From: Firmicutes bacterium UBA5389
Lineage (GTDB): Bacteria; Bacillota; DTU025
Direction of reading: 5' to 3'
NCBI GenBank assembly: GCA_002409965.1
Contig: DHON01000082.1
Coordinates: forward strand, 1-29,299
DNA length: 29,299 bases
Positions 1 to 7,786 of the stretch are shown here, in pieces (within the stretch, counting starts at the first letter, position 1; the number at the start of each line of letters is the position of its first letter). A program made the translations under genes and the position numbers. The notes below the pieces were generated by a model. It ran no database searches and had not been told where the DNA came from. It saw only the letters and a program-made list of their open reading frames with translations.

Positions 1-57
1 GTTGACGACCGCAACGCGGAGCAAGTTCCTTCCACACACGAGCTGCAGCTACGAGCG

Positions 58-94
58 GCGGGCCGCGGCACCCCTCTTCGCGCCGGCGGCCCGC
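58..94. other. GC-rich hairpin at left edge
   Basis: A perfect 9-bp inverted repeat (GCGGGCCGC at 58-66, GCGGCCCGC at 86-94) has a 19-nt loop. No run of T follows on the + strand, so it is not a convincing intrinsic terminator. It may mark the 3' end of a gene left of the window. Positions 1-198 otherwise hold no gene I can support. Confidence 0.3.
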
Positions 95-198
95 GCGCAG
101 CGCAAGCCCCCCAATTACGCGACTTCGGGCCCCGCGGCGAACATTATGTCAACCGCCTGAGTCATTTTGCCCAGGGTCCGCGCGAAGGCTGGGCAAGA

Positions 199-224
199 CG
201 AAGCGAAGTTGCGAAGCGAAGTTG
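199..224 (+). repeat. 13-bp perfect tandem repeat upstream of tup promoter
   Basis: CGAAGCGAAGTTG occurs twice without a gap (199-211 and 212-224), ending 2 bp before the -35 element of the tup promoter. The position suits a binding site for a transcription factor that contacts RNA polymerase. The regulator, if there is one, is unknown. Confidence 0.6.
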
Positions 225-226
225 TG

Positions 227-255
227 TTGACTTGCCTCGTCATCCCGCCTAAACT
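227..255 (+). promoter_or_regulatory. sigma70-type promoter of the tup-moe-moa operon
   Basis: TTGACT (227-232) is followed, after exactly 17 bp, by TAAACT (250-255). No other promoter of this quality was noticed before tupA. Transcription would start near 262, giving an untranslated leader of about 330 nt that carries a GC-rich repeat tract and the riboswitch. Confidence 0.65.
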
Positions 256-336
256 ATGAGATGAGGGACTAGCAGGCGCTCCATCGCGGCCAACCACGGT
301 CAGCGGCGGCCGACCGCCGCTCGCGGCAATAGTGCA

Positions 337-430
337 CGGCCGGCGCCACGGCCAGAACAACGGCCAGAACGACGGCCGGGGCCGACACCACGGCCGACAC
401 CACGGCCACGGCCACCGCCACCGCCACCGC
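337..430 (+). repeat. degenerate GGCC/CACCGC tandem repeat in tup leader
   Basis: ACGGCC recurs about every 6 or 12 bases, first in 12-nt units like GACGGCCAGAAC and then as 6-nt CACGGC/CACCGC units. It lies between the promoter and the riboswitch. Read in the tupA frame it would encode a His/Gly/Arg-rich peptide, but there is no ribosome site before the possible GTG at 332, so translation is doubtful. Confidence 0.5.
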
Positions 431-460
431 TCTGTTTCCCTCATCAACTACATATTTCGT

Positions 461-581
461 ACCCTCCGAGCCAGCGTGCCTCACCCCACCTGTGGATGGC
501 ATCTGGCCGGCAGCCGCCGGGCAAGCCTGCGGCTCGAGGGTCTGTCGGGAAACCGGCAGGCCTCCCGCAATTGGAAAGGAG
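461..581 (+). promoter_or_regulatory. Moco/Tuco-type riboswitch upstream of tupA
   Basis: The leader folds into consecutive paired elements. GCCAG/CTGGC (470-474 with 503-507), TGCC/GGCA (477-480 with 498-501) and CCAC/GTGG (486-489 with 492-495) form one long arm. AGCCGC/GCGGCT (512-517 with 529-534) forms a second. CTGTCGG-GAAA-CCGGCAG (542-559) forms a third, capped by a GNRA tetraloop. CTCC (464-467) or CTCC (562-565) can pair with the tupA ribosome site GGAG (578-581), so a translational switch is plausible. The order of stems, the GAAA-capped helix and the closing CTCC/GGAG pairing agree with my memory of the molybdenum-cofactor RNA motif, and the gene it controls (tungstate uptake) fits. 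Tungsten-cofactor versus molybdenum-cofactor specificity cannot be decided here. Confidence 0.75.
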
Positions 582-589
582 ATGCGTCA

Positions 590-1483
590 ATGTTGTATGG
601 ATTGTCCACATCGTTGTCCAAATCAGCGCCTAAGGTGCACGCGAAGCTAACCACGCGCATCCTACTCACTGTTCTGCTGCTCGCAGTCTTCGCCATTTCG
701 GTGGGCGCCGCCCCTGCCCGCGAGGTGATCCTCGCAACTACCACCAGCACGGCCGATACGGGCCTGCTCGATGTGCTCATCCCAATCTTCCAAGAGAAGA
801 CCGGCTACATGGTGAAGACTATTGCCGTTGGGACTGGGCAGGCTCTGGCCCTTGGCAGTCGCGGAGAGGCGGACGTGCTCCTCTGCCATGCGCCTGCGTC
901 AGAGCTTGAGCTGGTCAAGAATGGCGATGTAATCGAGCGCAAACTGGTCATGCACAACGACTTCATCATCGTAGGCCCCGCGAGCGACCCGGCCAAGGTG
1001 CGCGGGCTCAAGTCGGCGGCCGAGGCGTTTTCGCGAATCTCCGGCACGCAGTCGGTATTCGTGTCCCGCGGCGATGATTCCGGCACCCACAAGAAGGAGA
1101 AGGCGGTATGGACCAAACTCGGCACAGCTCCCTCCGGCAAGTGGTATGTGGAGGCAGGCGCCGGCATGGGCCGGACCCTCAGCATCGCTTCAGAGAAGGA
1201 CGGCTACACCCTGACCGACCGCGGAACCTACTTGGCGTTTCAGAAGAACCTGGCCCTTGACATACTGGTTGAGGGCGATGCGATCCTGCTCAACATCTAC
1301 CACGTGATGCAGGTGAACCCGGCGAAGTTCGCCAAGGTGAACGGCGCTGGTGGCCTGGCCTTCGCCGAGTTCATGGTATCCCCTGAGGTGCAGGAGATCA
1401 TCAGCACGTTCGGCGTGGACAAGTACGGAGACCCTCTGTTCTTCCCCGATGCAGGCAAGAACGTGGACGATCTCGGGAAGTAG
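590..1483 (+). CDS. tupA: Tungstate ABC transporter substrate-binding protein TupA
   Basis: This extracytoplasmic binding protein (297 residues) captures tungstate and delivers it to TupBC. The N-terminus has basic residues and a hydrophobic stretch (about 24-40) ending in GAAPA before REV, a signal-peptidase I type site at about residue 43. There is no lipobox cysteine. The ligand-binding signature ATTTSTADTG (49-58), the GTGQAL loop and the DDSGTH segment are typical of the TupA/PBP-like family and differ from ModA. The ATG at 590 is chosen because GGAAAGGAG lies 8 nt upstream; the frame is open back to 332, but that extension is low-complexity sequence overlapping the riboswitch. The riboswitch includes this ribosome site, so cofactor level probably limits translation. 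tupB follows after 7 bp. Specificity for tungstate over molybdate is inferred from family resemblance. Confidence 0.93.
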   Translation: MLYGLSTSLSKSAPKVHAKLTTRILLTVLLLAVFAISVGAAPAREVILATTTSTADTGLLDVLIPIFQEKTGYMVKTIAVGTGQALALGSRGEADVLLCHAPASELELVKNGDVIERKLVMHNDFIIVGPASDPAKVRGLKSAAEAFSRISGTQSVFVSRGDDSGTHKKEKAVWTKLGTAPSGKWYVEAGAGMGRTLSIASEKDGYTLTDRGTYLAFQKNLALDILVEGDAILLNIYHVMQVNPAKFAKVNGAGGLAFAEFMVSPEVQEIISTFGVDKYGDPLFFPDAGKNVDDLGK

Positions 1484-1490
1484 GCTGACG

Positions 1491-2195
1491 GTGGACCTCA
1501 TTGCAGAAGGTATATCAAAAGCCTTCTGGCTGCTGGTGAAGGGCGATCGTGATGTATTTCAGATCGCCCTCCTCACTCTCAGGGTATCGGGCCTGGCGAC
1601 CCTGATAAGCCTGGCAATCGGTGTCCCGTTGGGCACGGCCCTTGCTCTCGGGCGGTTTCGCGGTCGCAGCGCAGCGGCCAGCATCGTCAACACCGGCATG
1701 GGCCTTCCCCCGGTGGTTGTGGGTCTCTGGGTCAGCATCATGCTCTGGCGGTACGGACCCCTCGGCTCCCTCCGCCTGATGTATACGCCTGCGGCAATGG
1801 TCATAGCCCAGACGATTATCGCATTGCCCATCATCACCGGACTCACCATGTCGGGCATAGGCCAGCTTGACCCGGGGATTCACGTTCAGCTCCTGTCGCT
1901 CGGCGCTACGCGCCTGCAACTTGTGTGGCTTCTTGTGCGAGAGGCGAGGCTTGCTGTTTTGGCGGCAGTAATCGCAGGGTTCGGTCGCGTGATCTCTGAG
2001 ATTGGAGCGTCGATGATGGTGGGCGGGAATGTAGTGGGGCATACCCGCGTGCTGACCACGGCGACGTCCATGGAGGTGTCGCGGGGCAACTTCGGTGAGG
2101 CCATCGCGCTGTCATTGATACTGCTCTGCATAACGCTGACGATCACATCATGCCTCACGCGCCTGCAGCAGAAAGGCGGGTCGACACAGTCATGA
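1491..2195 (+). CDS. tupB: Tungstate ABC transporter permease TupB
   Basis: Membrane subunit of the tungstate importer, 234 residues, the normal size for TupB. About five hydrophobic segments are visible, around residues 18-42 (LATLISLAIGVPLG), 58-82 (GMGLPPVVVGLWVSIM), 98-118, 150-175 and 205-225. The cytoplasmic EAA loop (SLGATRLQLVWLL, followed by the E-I-G-A stretch) would contact TupC. The GTG at 1491 sits 7 bp after the tupA stop with a weak GGAAG site. The frame is open further upstream inside tupA, but those codons have no family support. The stop overlaps the tupC start as ATGA, which suggests translational coupling. Confidence 0.92.
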   Translation: MDLIAEGISKAFWLLVKGDRDVFQIALLTLRVSGLATLISLAIGVPLGTALALGRFRGRSAAASIVNTGMGLPPVVVGLWVSIMLWRYGPLGSLRLMYTPAAMVIAQTIIALPIITGLTMSGIGQLDPGIHVQLLSLGATRLQLVWLLVREARLAVLAAVIAGFGRVISEIGASMMVGGNVVGHTRVLTTATSMEVSRGNFGEAIALSLILLCITLTITSCLTRLQQKGGSTQS

Positions 2196-2992
2196 TCAGC
2201 CTGACAGATGTGAAGGTCAGACGCGGCGGACGACTCGTGCTCGACGTTGCGGATCTCGCAATAGGGCGAGGAGAGACGGTTGCGGTCATAGGCAAGAACG
2301 GCGCCGGCAAGAGCACCCTTCTTCAGGTTATGGCCTGTCTGCTTCCGTTCGAATCGGGCCAAGTCACGATCTTGGGCGAGCGCATACAGCGTGGCGCCGA
2401 CCTCATACAGATCAGGCGCCGCACAGCCATGGTGCTCCAGAGGGCGTGCCTGCTCAACACGTCAGTCTATGAAAACGTGGCGCTGGGCCTCAGGATTCGG
2501 AAGACGCCCGAGGCCGAGATCTCAAAGCGCGTGGCGCGCGCGCTGGTCGCCTTCCGCATAGAGCACTTGGCCAAGCGACCCGCCCGGGCGCTTTCCGGAG
2601 GCGAGAGCCAGCGAGTCAGCCTGGCCAGAGCATTCGCCTTAGAACCGGAGATACTGTTTCTAGATGAGCCCTTCAATGCCCTGGATCTCGCAACCAGAAC
2701 AACGCTCCTGCGCGAAGTGGGAGAAGCGGTGCGCGCCACGGGCGCCGCCACGGTCTTCGTGACTCATGATGTGACCGAGATCCCGTTCCTCGGGGATCGG
2801 ACGGTTGTCTTGAACCAAGGACGCATTGCGGCAGACGGCAGCATCCGCCATGTGCTCTCAGATGAAACGGCGAGCGCTCTCGCACAGCTGCTGCGTTCTG
2901 CCAGATGGCTTTCGAGTAAGGATGGTGATGGCCACGATGTCCACGATGTCCGCGTTGACGCCGCTTTTCCTGTCGCTGACTCCCAGAGATGA
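2192..2992 (+). CDS. tupC: Tungstate ABC transporter ATP-binding protein TupC
   Basis: ATPase subunit of the importer, 266 residues. All ABC motifs are present: Walker A GKNGAGKST (34-42), a Q-loop in VLQRACLL, signature LSGGESQ, Walker B ILFLDEP and switch histidine in FVTHD. The first about 220 residues form the nucleotide-binding domain. The C-terminal tail is His/Asp-rich (DGDGHDVHDV) and is not a recognisable TOBE domain. The ATG at 2192 overlaps the tupB stop by 4 nt. The last about 65 nt are shared with the start of the next gene in another frame, an unusually long overlap. Confidence 0.92.
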   Translation: MISLTDVKVRRGGRLVLDVADLAIGRGETVAVIGKNGAGKSTLLQVMACLLPFESGQVTILGERIQRGADLIQIRRRTAMVLQRACLLNTSVYENVALGLRIRKTPEAEISKRVARALVAFRIEHLAKRPARALSGGESQRVSLARAFALEPEILFLDEPFNALDLATRTTLLREVGEAVRATGAATVFVTHDVTEIPFLGDRTVVLNQGRIAADGSIRHVLSDETASALAQLLRSARWLSSKDGDGHDVHDVRVDAAFPVADSQR

Positions 2993-4205
2993 GGCGTGGA
3001 GTAAGCTCCGCGACTACATAGAGCCCGGCCCACGCGCTACTCGGGCTGTGCCTCTGCTTGATGCAGCAGGACAAGTGTTGGCGCGCGATGTGGCATCCCC
3101 CGCCGATCTGCCCGGATTCGCAAGATCCACAATGGACGGATATGCGGTGCGAGCCGCCGATACATTCGGCGCGTCCGATGCGCTGCCGGCGCTTCTCACC
3201 GTGGCCGGAGAGGTTCACATGGGCCAGGCGGCCCAGATGGAGCTGCCCCGGCATTCGTGTGTCCGCACGGCAACCGGAGCAATGCTCCCAGCCGGCGCCG
3301 ATGCAGTGGTGATGGTCGAGCTTACGGAGAAGCTAGACAGCAAGACCATCGCCGTGCTGCGGGCGGTCGCCCCGGGCGAAAACGTGGTCGCCGCAGACGA
3401 AGACGTGGCCTGCGGGGAGACTATTCTCCGCAGCGGGCGTTGGCTTCGCGCGCACGACATCGCGGCGCTAGGCGCCATCGGGGTGTCGGAGGTTGAGGTG
3501 TCGGCGGGCCCGAGAGTGGGCATCATCTCCACAGGCGATGAACTGGTGGGCGTGGGCGACACGCCCGCACCGGGCCAGGTTCGCGACATGAACTCGTATG
3601 CCCTGTACGCCGCCGCAAGCCTAGCAGGAGCGCGCCCCGAGATCTTCGGCATCGTCCGCGACGATTACGACGTGCTTGTCCAGGCGATGCGTGAATGCCT
3701 GTCTTCTGTGGACATGCTCATCGTATCGGGAGGCAGCTCCATAGGTGCCCGAGATTTCACGCGCCAGGCCATTGACGCCCTAGGCAGACCGGGTGTTCTG
3801 GTGCACGGGGTCGCTGTCAAGCCAGGCAAACCCACGATCCTGGCTGTGGCGAACGGCGTGCCCGTGTTCGGCCTGCCGGGCCACCCTGTATCGTGCCTCA
3901 CCATCTTCAGGCTCTTCGTCGAGCCCGCCATTGACAGATGGATGGGGGCCGAACCCAGAAGGCGCGAAATGGCGGCGCGCATGGGAGCCAATGTAGCCAG
4001 CGCCGCGGGCAGAGAGGAATACGTGTCGGTGAAGATCGCGTTGCGCAACGGCCAGGTCTGGGCCGACCCGGTATTCGGCAAGTCCGCGCTCATATCAGGC
4101 CTGGTCAGAGCGGCTGCCGTGGCGAGAATACCTGCGGGTTCAGAAGGGGTCCAGGAGGGCGACACCGTCGCCGTGCTGGCGTGGGGTGATTGTGGAGGTG
4201 AGTGA
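2928..4205 (+). CDS. moeA: Molybdopterin molybdenumtransferase MoeA (first copy)
   Basis: MoeA inserts molybdate or tungstate into adenylylated molybdopterin, the final step of cofactor assembly, in the cytoplasm. This copy has 425 residues. Visible motifs are RSTMDGYAVR (66-75), STGDEL (201-206), SGGSSIGARD (267-276, whose Asp matches the catalytic Asp region of E. coli MoeA), KPGKPT (298-303) and GLPGHPVS (315-322), followed by a short beta domain (MoeA C-terminal). ATG at 2928 is preceded by TAAGGA at 5 nt; ATG at 2937 and 2946 are alternatives. All three lie within the tupC 3' end. It is followed at once by a second, divergent moeA, which suggests two separate metal-insertion activities; which metal each handles is not visible. 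Confidence 0.92.
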   Translation: MATMSTMSALTPLFLSLTPRDEAWSKLRDYIEPGPRATRAVPLLDAAGQVLARDVASPADLPGFARSTMDGYAVRAADTFGASDALPALLTVAGEVHMGQAAQMELPRHSCVRTATGAMLPAGADAVVMVELTEKLDSKTIAVLRAVAPGENVVAADEDVACGETILRSGRWLRAHDIAALGAIGVSEVEVSAGPRVGIISTGDELVGVGDTPAPGQVRDMNSYALYAAASLAGARPEIFGIVRDDYDVLVQAMRECLSSVDMLIVSGGSSIGARDFTRQAIDALGRPGVLVHGVAVKPGKPTILAVANGVPVFGLPGHPVSCLTIFRLFVEPAIDRWMGAEPRRREMAARMGANVASAAGREEYVSVKIALRNGQVWADPVFGKSALISGLVRAAAVARIPAGSEGVQEGDTVAVLAWGDCGGE

Positions 4206-6171
4206 CGCGAAACGCGATGTCTATCTGAATGAAGTGCTGCTTGAAGAGGCGGTGCGCAAGTTCTTCGCTGCGCTCGAGGAGGAGGCGGACGGGGTCGCGC
4301 GAGCTGTAGGAGGGGCTGCTCTTCCGGGGGAGACGATTGCCGTGGATGTCGCTGCTCTGGGGCGCGTCACCGCGCGGCCGGTGTTCGCCGGGATCTCGTC
4401 GCCTCATTACCATGCATGCGCCATGGACGGAGCGGCCGTCAAGTCGGCCGCAACCTTCGCGGCCGGCGAACGGCGTCCTGTGACGCTTGACCTGGGCGAG
4501 GACGCTGTCATGGTGGACACGGGCGATCCACTGCCCTTCGGATTCGACGCTGTCATCATGGTCGAAGACTTAGTGGAAACGACCGACAAGGCCGTCACAA
4601 TCATCGCGCCGGCAAAGCCCTGGCAGCATGTGCGCACCGTAGGCGAGGACATCGTCGCCACCGAACTCGTGCTCCCGGAGAACCACGTGATCCGGGCGGC
4701 GGATATCGGCGCCATGCTCGCGTCCGGAGCGACTGAGGTGCAAGTGCGACGGCGGCCCAGGGTCGTGATAATCCCCACAGGCGATGAGCTGGTCGCCCCA
4801 GGCTCCGAACTGAAGTCGGGGGACATCGTTGAGTTCAACTCCAGGCTCATCGGCGGGTTGGTCAGCGAGTGGGGCGGCGAACCGGTCTTCCACGAGATCG
4901 TGCGCGACGATTTCGATGCGATCACACAGGCGGTGCGGCAGGCTGCCGCAGAAGATCCCGCAGAGGGCGGGGGCGACATCGTGATTGTGAACGCCGGGTC
5001 ATCAGCGGGACGAGAGGACTACACCAGCGCAGTCCTAGGCAGGCTCGGCGAAGTTCTCGTGCACGGGGTTGCCATCAAGCCGGGCAAACCCACGATTCTG
5101 GGCATGGTCGATGGTCGCCCCGCAATTGGCGTGCCAGGCTACCCCGTGTCGGCGGCGCTTGCGTGCGAGCTGTTCCTGAAGCCGCTCATCGCCAGGATGT
5201 TGGCGCGTCCTGTGGAGCCGAGGCCCCGGGCGAATGCCATCGCCACGCGGCGCATAGTGTCCACGCCCGGTGTTCGGGAATTCGTCAGGGTCAAGGTGGG
5301 CGATGTAGGAGGCAAGCTTGTGGTCACTCCGCTGCCGCGCGGAGCTGGCGCGATAATGTCGCTTGTGAAGGCTGATGGAATCGTGGAAGTTCCCCCTTCC
5401 GCCCAGGGCATCGACGAAGGCGCCGCGGTGCAGGTGGAGCTGCTGCGCAGCTTGGACCAGATCAAGCGCACCATTGTAGCCATCGGCAGCCACGATCTGG
5501 CCCTGGACATCCTGTCGACCTTTCTGGCCCGCGCCTGCCCCGGCATGAGTCTGTCATCGGCACATGTAGGCAGCATGGGCGGGCTCATGGCCATGCGAAG
5601 GGGCGAGGCCCACATCGCGGGCACACACCTGATCGACGAAGAGACCGGCGAGTACAACGTCCCCTACGTGAAGCGGCTGCTCGAGGCGAAAGACTACGCC
5701 CTGGTGAACCTGGTCCACCGTGAACAGGGGTTCATCGTGCCCACGGGCAATCCCAAGGGCATTGGCGGGTTCGGCGACCTTGCGCGGGCGGATGTAGCTT
5801 TCGTCAACAGGCAGAGAGGCGCGGGCACCAGGGTTCTGCTCGATATGGAGCTTGGCAAACTTGGCATCAACCCAGATGCGGTTAGGGGCTACTCCCACGA
5901 GGAGTACACCCACATGGGGGTCGCGGCTTCCGTGGCCAATGGCGCGGCAGACGTGGGGCTGGGCATTCACAGCGCGGCTCATGCCTTACGGCTAGACTTC
6001 ATCCCGATGTCGACTGAACGATACGATCTGCTCACAACCAAGGAGTTTCTGAAGTCTGACAAGATGGCCGCGCTGCTTACGGTGGTGAGGTCCGACGAGT
6101 TCAGGCGTGCCGTGCTCGAGCTTGGCGGTTACGATCTTTCGGATACTGGGAAGGTTGTGTGGCAGGGTTGA
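4198..6171 (+). CDS. MoeA fused to a C-terminal periplasmic-binding-protein-like domain
   Basis: A 657-residue two-part protein. Residues 1 to about 418 are a complete MoeA: SSPHYHACAMDG (about 67-78), IPTGDEL (192-198), NAGSSAGREDYT (265-276), KPGKPT (294-299) and GVPGYPVS (311-318). Residues about 424-657 are a PBP-like domain of the kind often fused to MoeA in anaerobic Bacillota (GSHDLALDIL; GSMGGLMAMRRGEAHIAGTHL; NRQRGAGTR). With no signal peptide it should be cytoplasmic, so the PBP part may bind oxyanion or cofactor as a sensor or chaperone; this is inference. GTG at 4198 is preferred because GGGGTGA lies 8 nt upstream and the N-terminus then matches the family (KRDVYLNEV). GTG at 4186 or 4192 is possible. 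It overlaps the first moeA by 8 nt and moaA by 13 nt. Confidence 0.9.
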   Translation: MSDAKRDVYLNEVLLEEAVRKFFAALEEEADGVARAVGGAALPGETIAVDVAALGRVTARPVFAGISSPHYHACAMDGAAVKSAATFAAGERRPVTLDLGEDAVMVDTGDPLPFGFDAVIMVEDLVETTDKAVTIIAPAKPWQHVRTVGEDIVATELVLPENHVIRAADIGAMLASGATEVQVRRRPRVVIIPTGDELVAPGSELKSGDIVEFNSRLIGGLVSEWGGEPVFHEIVRDDFDAITQAVRQAAAEDPAEGGGDIVIVNAGSSAGREDYTSAVLGRLGEVLVHGVAIKPGKPTILGMVDGRPAIGVPGYPVSAALACELFLKPLIARMLARPVEPRPRANAIATRRIVSTPGVREFVRVKVGDVGGKLVVTPLPRGAGAIMSLVKADGIVEVPPSAQGIDEGAAVQVELLRSLDQIKRTIVAIGSHDLALDILSTFLARACPGMSLSSAHVGSMGGLMAMRRGEAHIAGTHLIDEETGEYNVPYVKRLLEAKDYALVNLVHREQGFIVPTGNPKGIGGFGDLARADVAFVNRQRGAGTRVLLDMELGKLGINPDAVRGYSHEEYTHMGVAASVANGAADVGLGIHSAAHALRLDFIPMSTERYDLLTTKEFLKSDKMAALLTVVRSDEFRRAVLELGGYDLSDTGKVVWQG

Positions 6172-7184
6172 GCGATCTGGTCGACGGATTCGGGCGCCGA
6201 ATAACCTACATGCGAGTCTCGGTCACCGACAAGTGCAACTTGAGATGCGTGTACTGCATGCCCGCCGAAGGGGTCAGGCCCAAGACCCATGACGAGATGC
6301 TCAGCATGGAGGAGTTTGCCCGTGTGGTGCGAATAGCTTCCGGGCTGGGCATATCGAAAGTGCGGATCACAGGCGGTGAACCTTTGGCCAGGAAGGGCGT
6401 GGTCGCTCTGGTGCGCGCGGTCGCGGCGATGCCAGGGATACGCGACGTATCAATGACGACCAACGCCACCATGCTTGAGCCGGTGGCAGACGAACTGGCC
6501 AGGGCGGGACTGGCCCGGATTAACATCAGCCTGGACTCGCTCAAGGCCGATACCTACGCAAATCTGACGCGGCGAGGCGACCTGTCGTCGGCCCTGGCCG
6601 GCATCGCTGCAGCAGAGCGCGCCGGGCTCAGTCCCATCAGGCTCAATGCGGTGGTGCTTCGCGGCGTCAACTCCGACGAGATCGAGAGCCTTGCCGCCCT
6701 CACCCTCAAGCGCCGTTGGGACGTAAGATTCATAGAATTCATGCCGTTCTGGGGAAACGGCGGCCTCTACGGGCAAGAATACGTAGTCCCCATGGACGAG
6801 ATCAGACGGCGCGTGCTGGCGCTCGGCGCTGTAGGTGAAGTGGGGCAGGACGGCCCAGACGGTGCCCAACGCCAGCGGGGCGATGCCGGCCCCGCCAGCT
6901 ACTTGCGGCTTCGCGGCGCGCTGGGGCGTGTGGGTTTCATTTCCCGAGACGGCGACGAGTTCTGCGACAGGTGCAACAGGATCCGTCTGACCGCTGACGG
7001 AATGCTGAGGCCATGCTTGCTCTCAGAGGCAGCGATAGACGTGAGGGCAGCCCTCCGCGATGCCGCCGACGACGCCGTAGCTGACCTCATCCGCCGGGCG
7101 GTGATGATGAAGCCCGGCAGCGGTAGAGCGCGAGGCAGCGACGGAGGCTGGGCGGCCCGCCCTCTGTCGCAGATCGGCGGGTAG
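6159..7184 (+). CDS. moaA: GTP 3',8-cyclase MoaA (radical SAM)
   Basis: It catalyses the first step of molybdopterin synthesis, radical conversion of GTP to 3',8-cyclo-GTP. The SAM [4Fe-4S] motif CNLRCVYC gives C26, C30 and C33; RITGGEPL is at 69-76; the second cluster motif FCDRC...PC gives C269, C272 and C286. The protein (341 residues) ends in the Gly-Gly tail that MoaA needs for activity (SQIGG). The region around 228-246 (DGPDGAQRQRGDAG) looks like a lineage-specific loop. GTG at 6159 overlaps the previous stop and has GGGAAGG 4 nt upstream; TTG at 6168 is a weaker choice. Confidence 0.96.
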   Translation: MAGLSDLVDGFGRRITYMRVSVTDKCNLRCVYCMPAEGVRPKTHDEMLSMEEFARVVRIASGLGISKVRITGGEPLARKGVVALVRAVAAMPGIRDVSMTTNATMLEPVADELARAGLARINISLDSLKADTYANLTRRGDLSSALAGIAAAERAGLSPIRLNAVVLRGVNSDEIESLAALTLKRRWDVRFIEFMPFWGNGGLYGQEYVVPMDEIRRRVLALGAVGEVGQDGPDGAQRQRGDAGPASYLRLRGALGRVGFISRDGDEFCDRCNRIRLTADGMLRPCLLSEAAIDVRAALRDAADDAVADLIRRAVMMKPGSGRARGSDGGWAARPLSQIGG

Positions 7185-7234
7185 ACTGGACTCTGCGAGA
7201 CACAGAGACAAGGAAACTTCAAGGAGGCTTTGCG

Positions 7235-7786
7235 ATGGTTTCGACCGAAGGAGACGGGGGCTCGGCCCTGGGCACAGCCGCTGGCCTCACCCACATAGAC
7301 GAATCGGGAAAGGCCCGCATGGTCGATGTATCCGACAAACCCGAAACAGTCCGCAAGGCCGTGGCCAGATGCAGGGTGACGATGGCCCCCCGCACTTTGG
7401 CATTGGTCCAAAGAGGCGAAGGCCCGAAGGGCGAGGTGTTCGGAGTCGCCCGCGTAGCGGCGATCATGGCCGCTAAGAACACGTCTTCATTGATTCCCAT
7501 GTGTCATCCAATCGCCCTCACAGGCATCGATGTGGATTTCGCTGTTGATGATGAAGCGTTCGCGGTGGATGTCCAGGTCACAGTGCGTACCCTGGGCCGG
7601 ACAGGCGCCGAGATGGAGGCGCTGTGCGCCGCGTCAGTGGCCGCCCTCGCCATCTACGACATGTGCAAGGCAGTTGACAAATCCATGGTCATAGGCCAGC
7701 TCAGGCTGGTGTTCAAGTCAGGCGGTAAGAGCGGTGTGTTTCGACGCGCGGAGGATCTCAAGCAGGAGCGGGAGGCAGAGCAGTAG
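7235..7786 (+). CDS. moaC: Cyclic pyranopterin monophosphate synthase MoaC
   Basis: It converts 3',8-cyclo-GTP to cyclic pyranopterin monophosphate, directly after MoaA. Length is 183 residues, slightly longer than usual because of a Gly/Ser-rich start and a charged tail. The motifs MVDVSDK, AAKNTSSLIPMCHPI, GAEMEAL and DMCKAVDK cover the conserved active site, including the catalytic lysine in the last. ATG at 7235 has a near-perfect AAGGAGG 7 nt upstream. It lies 50 bp after moaA, and its stop overlaps the next GTG by one base. Confidence 0.96.
   Translation: MVSTEGDGGSALGTAAGLTHIDESGKARMVDVSDKPETVRKAVARCRVTMAPRTLALVQRGEGPKGEVFGVARVAAIMAAKNTSSLIPMCHPIALTGIDVDFAVDDEAFAVDVQVTVRTLGRTGAEMEALCAASVAALAIYDMCKAVDKSMVIGQLRLVFKSGGKSGVFRRAEDLKQEREAEQ

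Noticed and set aside
1..252. Open + strand frame from the left edge to a TAA near 252
   Set aside because: The composition is Arg/Gly/Pro-rich with no recognisable family, and it runs through the tandem repeat and promoter; chance in GC-rich DNA is more likely.
115..502. Minus-strand open frames rich in Trp/Arg/Pro or Val/Ala opposite the repeat tract
   Set aside because: They are mirror readings of the GGCC repeat and have no ribosome site or protein-like composition.
332..589. N-terminal extension of TupA from GTG 332
   Set aside because: It has no ribosome site, is low-complexity and covers the riboswitch; ATG 590 has a strong ribosome site followed by a signal peptide.
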